Assembly (NCBI GenBank): GCA_030447925.1 | Contig: JAUJNX010000012.1 | Location: 1-64,000 of the forward strand | Direction: 5' to 3' | DNA: 64,000 nucleotides | Origin: Egibacteraceae bacterium | GTDB lineage: Bacteria; Actinomycetota; Nitriliruptoria; Euzebyales; Egibacteraceae | Part shown: positions 23,612 to 31,565 of the stretch, one piece after another | Numbering within the stretch: the stretch's first letter is position 1 | Layout: each line of letters starts with the position of its first letter | Position numbers and translations under genes: made by a program | The notes under the pieces: generated by a model | What the model was told of the DNA's origin: nothing | The model's database searches: none | The model's input: the letters and a program-made list of their open reading frames with translations, nothing else

Positions 23612-24598
23612 ATGCTGGTCGACGTCGTGGCCGTGGTCGGGGACCACGTCGCCGTGTTCGAGTTGGGCGTCCTCAGCGAGGTCTTCGGGGTGGACCGGCG
23701 CACCGCTGGCCTGCCCGGCTACGACTTCGCGCTCTGCTACGACTTCGCGCTCTGCGCGGTGCAGCCGGGCCTGGTCCCCACCACCTCCGGCTACGCCGTC
23801 GCCGTCGAGCACGGGTTGGAACGGCTGGCCACCGCCGACCTCATCGCGGTGCCCGCGTGGACCCCGAGGGACGTGCCGCCACCGGCGGAGCTCGTCGCCG
23901 CGCTGCACGCCGCGGTCGCGCGGGGCGGCCGGGTGCTCGCGGTGTGCTCGGGGGCCTTCCTGCTGGCCGCCGCCGGCCTGCTCGACGGGCGCCGCGCGGC
24001 GACGCACTGGCAGTACGCGCCGCTGCTGGCCGCGCGGTACCCCCAGGTCGACGTGGACGCCGATGTGCTCTACGTCGAGGACGGCCCGGTGGTGACCAGC
24101 GCGGGCACCGCCGCGGCGATCGACGCCTGCCTGCACCTGGTCCGCCAGGCGCACGGCGCGACCGTCGCGAACGCCCTGGCCCGGCGGATGGTCGTCCCGC
24201 CGCACCGGTCCGGCGGGCAGGCGCAGTTCGTCGAGTCGCCGGTCGCCGTCCCCGACGACCGGGGCGAGCTGGCCGAGGTCCTGACCTGGATCCAGGAGCA
24301 CCTGGCCGACCCGCTCCCGGTCCGGGACCTGGCCGCACGGGCGCTGATGTCCCCGCGCACCTTCGCGCGTCGCTTCAGGGCGGCCACCGGCACCACCCCG
24401 CACCGCTGGCTGCTCGACCAGCGGCTGCTGCTCGCCGAACGCCTGCTCGAGGACACCGACCTGCCCGTCGACGCCATCGCCGCGCGCTGCGGCTTCGGCA
24501 GCCCCGACACGCTCCGCCACCACTTCGCCCTGCGGCGCCGGACCAGCCCCACCACCTACCGGCGGACCTTCCGCACGCGCGGGACGCCCACCGGCTGA
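23612..24598 (+). CDS. GlxA-type AraC-family regulator with DJ-1/PfpI-like domain
   Basis: The 328-residue protein combines an N-terminal DJ-1/PfpI-like domain (VFELGVLSEVFGVDRR, GGRVLAVCSGAFLLAAAGLL, VTSAGTAAAIDACLHLVR) with a C-terminal AraC DNA-binding domain. The latter is two helix-turn-helices: VRDLAARALMSPRTFARRFR and VDAIAARCGFGSPDTLRHHF. This is the GlxA/FtrA regulator family. It lies divergent from the rhodanese gene. An exact 18-base in-frame duplication (TACGACTTCGCGCTCTGC at 23720-23737 and again at 23738-23755) adds six residues (YDFALC) in the first domain, which relatives lack. Confidence 0.88.
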   Translation: MLVDVVAVVGDHVAVFELGVLSEVFGVDRRTAGLPGYDFALCYDFALCAVQPGLVPTTSGYAVAVEHGLERLATADLIAVPAWTPRDVPPPAELVAALHAAVARGGRVLAVCSGAFLLAAAGLLDGRRAATHWQYAPLLAARYPQVDVDADVLYVEDGPVVTSAGTAAAIDACLHLVRQAHGATVANALARRMVVPPHRSGGQAQFVESPVAVPDDRGELAEVLTWIQEHLADPLPVRDLAARALMSPRTFARRFRAATGTTPHRWLLDQRLLLAERLLEDTDLPVDAIAARCGFGSPDTLRHHFALRRRTSPTTYRRTFRTRGTPTG

Positions 24599-24638
24599 CC
24601 ACCGCGGTCCCGGCGCAGCGGTCCTGCCCGTCGTGGGG

Positions 24639-25535
24639 TCAGGCGGCGGCGGTCGCCGCGTACGTGCCGTCGCGGACGCCCAGCCGGGCGAGCGCGCCGC
24701 TCAGCCAGTGCAGCTCGTCGAGGCGATCGCAGCAGGGCGTGAAGATGACCTCGTCGGCACCGGCCGCCGCGTAGTCCTCCAGCGCCCGGCGGATGCCGGC
24801 CTCGCCGCGGTACAGCGGCGACGCGACCTCCGGCGGCGGGCCGCCGACCTGCTGGTACCGGTCGACGTACTGGTCGGCCCAGTCGCCCTCCTCCTCGGTC
24901 GAGGCGAAGCGGAAGTCCGCGACGATGCGGGGGGTGTCGGTCCGCCCAGCCCCGGCGAACGCCTGGCGCAGCCCCTGGGCGACGAGCCCGGTGATGTGGG
25001 CGTTCACCGCGCCGCCGATGAAGCCGTGCCCCCAGCGCAGGATCCGGTTCACCGCGTTCGGCGACGCGCCGCCGATGAGGATCTGCACCTCCCCGACCGG
25101 CGGCGGGCCGATGCGGTGGCCGTCGGCGTCGCGCTCGCCGGCGAACAGGCGGGTGAGCTTGGCGAGCTGGGTGTCCATGACCGCCCCGCGCCGCTCGAAC
25201 GGCAGGCCGGCCAGCGCGTAGTCGTTCGGCCGCGCGCCGATGCCCAGGCCCATGACGACCCGGCCGGGGGCCAGGGCGGTGAGCGTCCCGATCTCCTTGG
25301 CCAGGACGTGGGTCGAGCGCAGCGGCGTGATGAGGATGTTCGACAGCAGCCCGATGCGCTCGGTGACCGCGCCCGCCGCGGCCAGGGTCAGCAGCGGGTC
25401 GAGGTTGTCCCAGGCCAGGCGGTCGGGGACCGCCAGCGACGAGTAGCCCGCCGCCTCCGCCTCCCGCGCCCAGGACAGGATCGTGTCCCGCGTCACGCCC
25501 TCGATGGTCACCGGCAGCGCCGTCCCGACCCGCAT
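24639..25535 (-). CDS. LLM-class (F420- or FMN-dependent) oxidoreductase
   Basis: The 298-residue protein has the luciferase-like TIM-barrel features: AREAEAAGYSSLAVPDRLAW, LLTLAAAGAVTERIGLLSNI, LAKEIGTLTALAPGRVVMGL and GIGARPNDYALAGLPFERRG. The size and the ERIGL and GRVVMGLGIG elements fit F420-dependent members as well as FMN users. It would oxidise or reduce a small organic substrate. The ATG at 25535 has GGAGGAGCG upstream and follows the dehydrogenase gene by 20 bases. It is the last gene of the leftward operon that begins near 30058. Cofactor and substrate are not decided by the sequence. Confidence 0.82.
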   Translation of the reverse strand: MRVGTALPVTIEGVTRDTILSWAREAEAAGYSSLAVPDRLAWDNLDPLLTLAAAGAVTERIGLLSNILITPLRSTHVLAKEIGTLTALAPGRVVMGLGIGARPNDYALAGLPFERRGAVMDTQLAKLTRLFAGERDADGHRIGPPPVGEVQILIGGASPNAVNRILRWGHGFIGGAVNAHITGLVAQGLRQAFAGAGRTDTPRIVADFRFASTEEEGDWADQYVDRYQQVGGPPPEVASPLYRGEAGIRRALEDYAAAGADEVIFTPCCDRLDELHWLSGALARLGVRDGTYAATAAA

Positions 25536-25555
25536 CGCCCGCTCCTCCTGCTCGT

Positions 25556-26509
25556 CTACCCGTCCACCGACCGCACGTTGACCAGGGGTTCGCCGCCGAC
25601 CCAGCGGCGCAGCTGGTCCCCCACCAGCCGGTACGCCCGCTCCTCCCAGCCGTCGACCGACCCGGCGACGTGCGGGGTCAGCAGCAGCCCCGGCGCGTCC
25701 CACAGCGGGTGGTCCGGGGGCAGGGGCTCGGGGTCGGTGACGTCGAGCGCCGCCCGGATCCGGCCCTCGCGCAGCGCCGCGACCAGGGCGCCGGTGTCGA
25801 CGAGCGCGCCGCGCGCGGCGTTGACCAGCACCGCGCCGGGGCGCAGAGCCGCGAGGAACGCCGCGTCGACGAGGTGCTCGGTGTCCGGGGTGTGGGGGGC
25901 GAGCAGCACGACGACGTCGGCCTGGGGCACCAGCTCGGGCAGGTCGTCCACCGGGCGCACGCCGGGGCGGGGCCGCCGGGCCACGCCGGTGACGACCGCT
26001 CCGAACGGCTCGAGGAGCCGCTGGGTGGCCCGGCCGATCGACCCGTGGCCGACGATCAGCACGCGGGCGCCGCGCAGGTCGGGCAGCGGCCCGATCGCGG
26101 GTGCCCGGCCCTCCGCCATCGCCAGGTTCGCGTCGTCCCAGCGGTGCGCGCGGCGGCGGTCGTCGAAGTCGGGGAGGCGGCGGCGCAGGGCCAGCGTGAC
26201 CGCGACGATCCACTCGGCGACCGGCCCGTCGTGGACGCCGGCCGCGTTGCACAGGGTCACCCCGTCGCGCGCGAGCGGGCGGAGCGGGTCGACCCCGGCG
26301 TAGAGCGACTGCACCACCTCCAGCCCGGTGAGCCGCGGGACGAGGTCGCCCAGCCGCCGGCCCACCAGCAGCGCGAAGACCAGGAAGCCGATGCGGTCGA
26401 GCCCCGCCGGCAGCGGGCCGGCGCCCGGCAGCTCGACGAGGTCGAGCCCCGCGGGCAGCTCCCCGAGCGCCGCGACCGGCGCCCCCGCCGGCAGCAGGGC
26501 GGCCTTCAC
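25556..26509 (-). CDS. D-isomer-specific 2-hydroxyacid dehydrogenase
   Basis: The 317-residue protein has the NAD-binding motif VLIVGHGSIGRATQRLLEPF and the catalytic residues of the family: Arg in VNAARGALVD, Glu in DVTDPEPLPPDHPL and His in LLTPHVAGSVDGWEER. It interconverts 2-oxo and D-2-hydroxy acids. It lies between LLM-type genes in the same operon, so it may reduce an oxo-acid intermediate. No phosphoglycerate dehydrogenase-type regulatory domain is present. Confidence 0.88.
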   Translation of the reverse strand: MKAALLPAGAPVAALGELPAGLDLVELPGAGPLPAGLDRIGFLVFALLVGRRLGDLVPRLTGLEVVQSLYAGVDPLRPLARDGVTLCNAAGVHDGPVAEWIVAVTLALRRRLPDFDDRRRAHRWDDANLAMAEGRAPAIGPLPDLRGARVLIVGHGSIGRATQRLLEPFGAVVTGVARRPRPGVRPVDDLPELVPQADVVVLLAPHTPDTEHLVDAAFLAALRPGAVLVNAARGALVDTGALVAALREGRIRAALDVTDPEPLPPDHPLWDAPGLLLTPHVAGSVDGWEERAYRLVGDQLRRWVGGEPLVNVRSVDG

Positions 26510-26651
26510 GCCGGCTCCCGGTGCTCATGGCGGCGGTCGCGCGCGGACCCTCGGCCGCGGGGACGTCGGCGGGGGGTCCCTCGGGCGCCGTCGGGGCCGG
26601 GCGGGGGCGCGCCGGCGCTCCCCGGCCGCGCGCTGCACCCCGGCCGGCGCA

Positions 26652-27761
26652 TCAGACGCGCAGCCCCGCCTCGACCATCAGCGGGTGCAGGTCGCGGGCG
26701 TACCGGGCGATCCCGTCCTCGTAGTCGATCCAGGAGATCGCGACGCCGTCGAGGCCCGCGTCGGCCATGTCGCGCAGGCCGGCGACGACCTGCTCGGGCG
26801 TGCCGACCAGCGGGATCGCGAAGAAGCCGGCGATGGCCGCGGCGCCCATCCCCTCGCGGTCGAAGTCCGCGCTCCGGGAGTTGGGGATGAGCAGGTCCAG
26901 CGCCGTGGCGGCCGCGTCCCAGTCGCCCTGCTCGTGCACCGCGTGGTCGAACCAGGCGCGCGCCTCGGCCTCGGTGTCGCGGCAGACGACGTGCGCGGCG
27001 CCGAACACCCTGATCGCGCGGCCGGTCCGCTCGCGGGCGTCCGCCTTGAGCGACGACACCGTCCGCGCCGTGGCGTCGGTGTCGGGGAGGATGACGAAGT
27101 TGATGTCGGCGTGCTCGGCGGCGAAGGCGCGACCGGCGGGGCTGGCGCCCGCGCTCATCACCACCGGCTCGGGTGTCGACACGGGCTTGGGCTGGGAGAT
27201 CACCGTCCGCGCCGCGTAGTACCGCCCATCGACGTCGAACGGCTTGTCCTCGGTCCACGCCCGCCGCACGAAGCGCATCCACTCGTCGGCGACGGCGTAG
27301 CGCTCGTCGTGCTCGCGCTGGTCCAGGCCGAACATCTCGAACTCGACGCGGTTCCACCCGGCCACGACGTTGAGCGCGAACCGCCCGCCGGCGATGTGGT
27401 CCACGGTCGTGACCATCTTCGCCGCGGCGACGGGGTGGGTCGTCGGCACGTGCAGGGTGGCGAACAGCTGGATGCGCTCGGTGACGGCGGCGAGGCCCGC
27501 CGCCCAGGTGAAGGTCTCGAACGACCGGTGCCCCTCCGCGACGTCGTCGCGGCCCATGCCCTTCCAGCGGGCGACGGGGATGAGCGCCTCGAACCCCGCG
27601 CGGTCGGCCGCCTGGGCGATCCGCACGCTCTCCGGCCAGGTGACCCTCGGCGGGCCGTCGGCGGACGTGAGGTTCGCGCCGCCGGCCATGTTCGCCGCGA
27701 AGATCGCCAGCTTGAACGGGTCGGGGCTGCCGAGGATCGGCGACCGCGCCTTGTCTGCCAC
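26652..27761 (-). CDS. LLM-class flavin-dependent monooxygenase (SsuD/RutA-like)
   Basis: The 369-residue protein matches group C flavin monooxygenases of the alkanesulfonate/pyrimidine monooxygenase type: RIAQAADRAGFEALIPVARW, ITERIQLFATLHVPTTHPVA-like segment (AVTERIQLFATLHVPTTHP), MVTTVDHIAGGRFALNVVAG and WNRVEFEMFGLDQREHDERY. Such enzymes need reduced FMN from a partner flavin reductase, and one is encoded at 31031. The GTG start at 27761 is the first in-frame codon before the conserved region. A 140-base GC-rich gap without a gene follows the stop. Part of the leftward operon with the next LLM gene upstream. Confidence 0.87.
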   Translation of the reverse strand: MADKARSPILGSPDPFKLAIFAANMAGGANLTSADGPPRVTWPESVRIAQAADRAGFEALIPVARWKGMGRDDVAEGHRSFETFTWAAGLAAVTERIQLFATLHVPTTHPVAAAKMVTTVDHIAGGRFALNVVAGWNRVEFEMFGLDQREHDERYAVADEWMRFVRRAWTEDKPFDVDGRYYAARTVISQPKPVSTPEPVVMSAGASPAGRAFAAEHADINFVILPDTDATARTVSSLKADARERTGRAIRVFGAAHVVCRDTEAEARAWFDHAVHEQGDWDAAATALDLLIPNSRSADFDREGMGAAAIAGFFAIPLVGTPEQVVAGLRDMADAGLDGVAISWIDYEDGIARYARDLHPLMVEAGLRV

Positions 27762-27790
27762 GTCCGGACCCCTCCGCCGCGCGCCGGCCG

Positions 27791-29119
27791 CTACCGGCCT
27801 TCCGCCTCCGCCACGACCTCCGGCACGTGCCCGAACCGGGCGTCGAGGTCGCGGCCGTTGTCCAGCCGCACCGTCGGCGCCTGCTTCGGCTCGCCGACGA
27901 CCGCGGCCTGCTCGGCGAGCGTGTACGGCACCGGGCGGTCCCGCTGCGCCCACGTCGGCTTGCCGTCGGCCTCCCGGAAGTGCGGCATGACCTGCTCGGC
28001 CATGATCTGCATGTTCTTCATGACCATCCAGTTCGGCATCGAGCCGAGGTGGCCGCCCGCGCTGACCGCCAGGCCGAGACCGTACTCCTCGATCTGGCGC
28101 TCGTACGCCGCGACCACCGTCTCCGGCGAGCCGACGATGATGTAGCCGAGCTCGATGAGCTCGTCGTAGCTGTACTCCCAGAAGTTGCGCACCCCCGCCT
28201 GCGCCCGCCCCCGCATCGTGCGGCCCAGGGCCTCGGCGGTGTTGTAGCCGGGCGGGAACAGGTGCTGGGGGGCGATCTTCAGGCCGGTGCGGAAGAACCA
28301 CATGGCGTGCGGCTTGAACTCGCGGTACGCCTGCTCGTCGGTCTCCGCGACGTAGGTCGGCAGCACGCGGCCGAGCTGTGTCGGTGCGGCCTCGTACCCG
28401 AACTTCTCCTCGCACAGCTGGCGGTACAGGGCGAACGACTTCTTGGTGATCCAGTTCGAGGTCGTCGTCTGCAGGTAGGTGATCTTCCTGCGCGCCGTCT
28501 CCTCGATCGTGTCGGTCGAGCCGGTGCCCGGCAGCCAGATCGGTGGGTGCGGCTGCTGGACCGGCCGGGGCCAGGGGTTCACGTACGGGAGGTTGTAGTA
28601 CTCGCCCTCCCAGCTGAACGGCCCGTTCTCCGTCCACGCCTTGATGATCAGGTCGTGGGCCTCCCAGAACTTCGCCTTGGAGGTCGTGGGGTTCTGGCCC
28701 GACGAGTGGTACTCCGCGCCCATCCCGCGCACGTGCCCGGAGATGATCCGCCCGCCCGACACCACGTCGAGCATCGCGATCTCCTCCGCGACGCGGACCG
28801 GGTTGTTGTGCATCGGCAGCGCGTTGCCGACGACCCCGATCGTGATGTGCTGTGTGCGGGCGGCCAGGTACGCGGCCCACAGGTTCGGGCCGGGCATCGT
28901 GCCGAAGGCGTTCTGGTGGTGCTCGTTGACGATGACCCCGTCGTAGCCGAGCTTCTCGCAGGCGATGAGCTGCTCGAGGTACTCGGTGTAGACGCGGTGA
29001 CCCACCTTCGGGTCGTAGTGGCTGTTGGGCAGCGTCACCCAGGTCGACTCGAGGTCCTCGCCCGGCGGGATGTACGGCCACGGCATGAGGTGGAACATGA
29101 AGAACTCGAGCCGGTTCAT
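27791..29119 (-). CDS. LLM-class flavin-dependent oxidoreductase
   Basis: The 442-residue protein has the luciferase-like fold with EQLIACEKLGYDGVIVNEHH, NAFGTMPGPNLWAAYLAART, NPVRVAEEIAMLDVVSGGRI and ISGHVRGMGAEYHSSGQNP. It ends with a 60-residue extension. The NEHHQ motif and the length fit an LLM subgroup often found in hydrocarbon or aromatic catabolic clusters. It lies 29 bases upstream of the second LLM gene and may form a heteromer or act in sequence with it. Its ATG sits directly behind the 65-bp tandem repeat, which provides GAGGTG five bases before the ATG. Confidence 0.87.
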   Translation of the reverse strand: MNRLEFFMFHLMPWPYIPPGEDLESTWVTLPNSHYDPKVGHRVYTEYLEQLIACEKLGYDGVIVNEHHQNAFGTMPGPNLWAAYLAARTQHITIGVVGNALPMHNNPVRVAEEIAMLDVVSGGRIISGHVRGMGAEYHSSGQNPTTSKAKFWEAHDLIIKAWTENGPFSWEGEYYNLPYVNPWPRPVQQPHPPIWLPGTGSTDTIEETARRKITYLQTTTSNWITKKSFALYRQLCEEKFGYEAAPTQLGRVLPTYVAETDEQAYREFKPHAMWFFRTGLKIAPQHLFPPGYNTAEALGRTMRGRAQAGVRNFWEYSYDELIELGYIIVGSPETVVAAYERQIEEYGLGLAVSAGGHLGSMPNWMVMKNMQIMAEQVMPHFREADGKPTWAQRDRPVPYTLAEQAAVVGEPKQAPTVRLDNGRDLDARFGHVPEVVAEAEGR

Positions 29120-29262
29120 GGGTGCACCTCAGACGCCGGGCGGCTTGCGTACGGGGAATCCGGCCTTCGGCCTCCACCACTCATGGGTGCACCTCAGACG
29201 CCGGGCGGCTTGCATACGAGGAATCCGGCCTTCGGCCTCCACCACTCATGGGTGCACCTCAG
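29117..29262. repeat. 65-bp tandem direct repeat with start-codon and Shine-Dalgarno elements
   Basis: CATGGGTGCACCTCAGA begins at 29117, 29182 and (partly) 29247, an exact 65-base period. The first two units differ at only a few positions. On the minus strand each unit reads AAGCCGCCCGGCGTCTGAGG then TGCACCCATG, so each presents GAGGTG five bases before an ATG. It contains the palindrome GGTGCACC and a GGCCGAAGGCC hairpin. The last arm encodes the end (EVHP, TGA) of the upstream hydrolase. Related copies lie at 2176-2206, 33887-33926 and 35716-35774. Confidence 0.9.
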
Positions 29263-30058
29263 AGATGAAGGTCTGGATCAGGGCGGCGAGGCGCTCGGGC
29301 TGCTGGAGGTGGACGGCGTGCGCCGCGCCGTCGATGGTCTCCAGGCGGGCGTCGGGCAGCAGCTCGGCCCAGCGCGCGGGGTGGGCGGCGGGCACCAGCC
29401 GGTCCTCCCCGGCGGCCACGACCAGCGCGGGGACGTGCAGGCGCGGGAGCCGGTGGTCCAGCTTCAGGTCGTAGCGGGGGTTCCACATGAGCCGCGCCGC
29501 CCCCGACGCGTCCGCGTAGGACGCGACGAAGGCGTCGATGTCCCCCGGGGCCGGGAGCAGCTCGGCGAAGGGTCCGGGGTCGGCGCCGAAGAGGAGCTCG
29601 GCGTTGCGCGGGCCGGAGGCGCCGAAGAAGTCGGCGATCGGCGAGCCGGGCACCCGCAGGCCGAACGGCGCGACGACGGTGAGGCTCGCGACCCGCTCGG
29701 GGTGGAAGACCGCGAGGTCCGCCGCCATCCAGGCCCCGATGTCCAGGCCGACCACGTGCACGCGGTCCAGGCCCAGGTGGTCGAGCAGCTCGCGGTGGAC
29801 GATCACGCCGTCGTCGAAGCCGCGGAACCAGGACGGCGCCGGGGTCGCGGCGAAGCCGGGGTGCTGCGGTGCCAGGACACGCAGCGTAGTGGTGAGTTCC
29901 ACGTGGAACGGCAGCCAGCGGGCGGCGAAGTCCTTGCCGTGCAGGTACAGCACGGCCGGGCCCGCACCCGCCTCGCGGTAGGTGAGCGACAGGCCGCCGA
30001 CCTCCGCCTGCTGTGTCGGGGGCGCGTGCGCCACCGCGGTCCCGGCTGCCTGCTGCAC
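29246..30058 (-). CDS. Alpha/beta hydrolase with Asp nucleophile (epoxide hydrolase/dehalogenase-like)
   Basis: The 270-residue protein has the hydrolase fold with YLHGKDFAARW, LAPQHPGFAATP and the nucleophile elbow VVGLDIGAWMAA. Asp106 takes the nucleophile place, as in epoxide hydrolases and haloalkane or haloacetate dehalogenases. The acid lies in AAGEDRLVPAAHP and the base in DGAAHAVHLQQPE. The GTG start (30058) follows GGGAGGC. It is the first gene of the leftward flavin-monooxygenase operon, so it may hydrolyse an epoxide or an oxygenation product. Its stop lies in the 65-bp repeat. Confidence 0.82.
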   Translation of the reverse strand: MQQAAGTAVAHAPPTQQAEVGGLSLTYREAGAGPAVLYLHGKDFAARWLPFHVELTTTLRVLAPQHPGFAATPAPSWFRGFDDGVIVHRELLDHLGLDRVHVVGLDIGAWMAADLAVFHPERVASLTVVAPFGLRVPGSPIADFFGASGPRNAELLFGADPGPFAELLPAPGDIDAFVASYADASGAARLMWNPRYDLKLDHRLPRLHVPALVVAAGEDRLVPAAHPARWAELLPDARLETIDGAAHAVHLQQPERLAALIQTFISEVHP

Positions 30059-30077
30059 CGCCTGCCTCCCGGTTATG

Positions 30078-30107
30078 GCGTTCCTGTGACTGTCGTCACC
30101 TGAACGC
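30078..30107. promoter_or_regulatory. 30-bp interrupted palindrome, likely operator
   Basis: GCGTTCCTGTGAC (30078-30090) and GTCACCTGAACGC (30095-30107) match as inverted repeats at 11 of 13 positions around a four-base centre, TGTC. It lies 20 bases upstream of the GTG of the leftward operon and in the only spacer between that operon and the preceding gene. A dimeric repressor of TetR or GntR type is plausible; none is encoded next to it. Confidence 0.5.
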
Positions 30108-30148
30108 TATGAGCGTACGGCTGCCCTTCGCGAGCGGTCAAGGTGCGC

Positions 30149-30982
30149 TCAACCTCCCAGTAGGAAGTCCAGGGCCGCGCGGTTCCAGGCGTCGGACTCC
30201 TCCAGGTTCGGGCAGTGGCCCGATCCGTCGAAGACCAGGGCACGGCCCTGCGGGAGGCGGGCGGCCAGCTCGTCGGCCCAGCCCGCCTCGCGCAGGGGGT
30301 CGTGCGCCCCGGCGGTGACCAGGGTCGGGGCCGCGACCCGCTCGTAGGGGGTGGCGTCGGCCCGGCCGAACGGCGCCGGCGGCGGGTCGGGCGCCGCGGG
30401 GGCGCGCAGGCCCAGGCTCGCGGCGAACTCCCAGGCGCCCGGCAGCACGCTCCACGCGTGACGGCGGCGCACGAACTCCTCGTCCGCGGCGAAGGACGGG
30501 TCGTGGAACACCGCGGCGATCACCTGGCGCATCGCCGCCAGGGAGCCGTCGTAGCCCCGGAGCCCGCGGCGGGCGGCGTTGTCGGGCGAGAACCCGCCGC
30601 CGCTGACCAGCACCATCCGGTCGACGGCCAGCAGGGGCTGCGCGCTCGCCTGGTCGCGCACCAGGAGCGTCCCGCCCATCGACAGCCCGGCGGCGGCGGT
30701 GCGGCCGAGGTCGAGGACCTCGGTGAAGCGGGCGAGGTGGCGGACCATGCGGCCGAGCGGGTCGGCGAGGTCGCGGACCTTGTCCGTGCCGCCATAGCCC
30801 GTCCAGTCCGGTGCGATCACGCGGTGGCGGGTGGCCAGCGCGTCGATGTTGCGCTCCCAGCTGGCCTCGGCGCAGTCCCCGGGTGCCCCGCCGTGCAGGA
30901 GGAGCAGGGTCGGGCCGTCACCCGCCTCCAGGTAGTGGGTACGGATGCCGTCGATGACGACGTACCTGCTCGCGGCCTCCAC
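30149..30982 (-). CDS. Alpha/beta hydrolase, MhpC-like
   Basis: The protein (277 residues from the preferred start) has LLLLHGGAPGDCAEASWERN, the nucleophile elbow AGLSMGGTLLVR, the acid AGAHDPLREAGW and the base GSGHCPNLEESD. It fits the C-C hydrolase/esterase branch. The GTG at 30982 is preferred because GGAGGT lies five bases upstream. An upstream in-frame TTG (31012) would add MTIARETEVG; a nearby ATG (31016) is in another frame. The gene is divergent from the flavin reductase gene with about 50 bases between starts, and likely belongs to the same catabolic programme. Confidence 0.83.
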   Translation of the reverse strand: MEAASRYVVIDGIRTHYLEAGDGPTLLLLHGGAPGDCAEASWERNIDALATRHRVIAPDWTGYGGTDKVRDLADPLGRMVRHLARFTEVLDLGRTAAAGLSMGGTLLVRDQASAQPLLAVDRMVLVSGGGFSPDNAARRGLRGYDGSLAAMRQVIAAVFHDPSFAADEEFVRRRHAWSVLPGAWEFAASLGLRAPAAPDPPPAPFGRADATPYERVAAPTLVTAGAHDPLREAGWADELAARLPQGRALVFDGSGHCPNLEESDAWNRAALDFLLGG

Positions 30983-31030
30983 TCCTACCTCCGTCTCTCT
31001 TGCGATCGTCAATCATGTAGCATACGGCCC

Positions 31031-31564
31031 ATGGCCAACCCCCATGCCGGGAGCGGGGTCGTGACGGAGGTCGCCGACCCGACGGATCAGCGGGCCTACC
31101 GCGACCTGCTGGGCGGGTACGTGACGGGGGTCGCGCTGGTGACGGCCCTGGCCGACGGCGTGCCCCACGGTGTGGCCGTCAACTCCTTCACCTCGGTGTC
31201 GCTGGACCCGCCGCTGGTGTCGTTCTGCGCGGCGTACAGCTCCGGGACCTGGCCGGTGATCCGTGACACGGGCCGGTTCGCCGTGTCGATCCTGGCCGAG
31301 GACCAGGAGCCGGTGTCGCGGGTCTTCGCCCGCCGCGGGGTGGACCGCTTCGGCGACCCCGCCACCCGCGACCGCTTCGTGGCCGCGCCGTCGGGCATCC
31401 CGATCCTGCGCGGCTCGCTCGGCTGGCTGGACTGCACGATCACCGCCCTGCACGACGCCGGGGACCACGAACTGGTCCTCGGCCGCGTCACCGCGATGTC
31501 ACGGGCCGTCCCGGGCCGCCCCCTGCTGTACTTCCGCGGCGGCTACGCCCGGCTGGAGGGCTGA
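31031..31564 (+). CDS. Flavin reductase (HpaC-like, NAD(P)H:flavin oxidoreductase)
   Basis: The 177-residue protein has the flavin_reduct domain: [60 protein letters not shown] and [20 protein letters not shown]. It delivers reduced FMN or FAD to two-component monooxygenases; three LLM-type candidates lie on the opposite strand just left of it. The ATG at 31031 lacks a Shine-Dalgarno but has TAGCAT seven bases upstream (31018-31023), consistent with a leaderless transcript. It is followed one base later by ribBA, so flavin supply and flavin reduction are co-transcribed. Confidence 0.9.
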   Translation: MANPHAGSGVVTEVADPTDQRAYRDLLGGYVTGVALVTALADGVPHGVAVNSFTSVSLDPPLVSFCAAYSSGTWPVIRDTGRFAVSILAEDQEPVSRVFARRGVDRFGDPATRDRFVAAPSGIPILRGSLGWLDCTITALHDAGDHELVLGRVTAMSRAVPGRPLLYFRGGYARLEG

Positions 31565-31565
31565 C

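Noticed and set aside
31014-31016. ATG upstream of the MhpC-like gene as its start
   Set aside because: It is out of frame with the hydrolase; the GTG at 30982 with GGAGGT five bases upstream is a better start.
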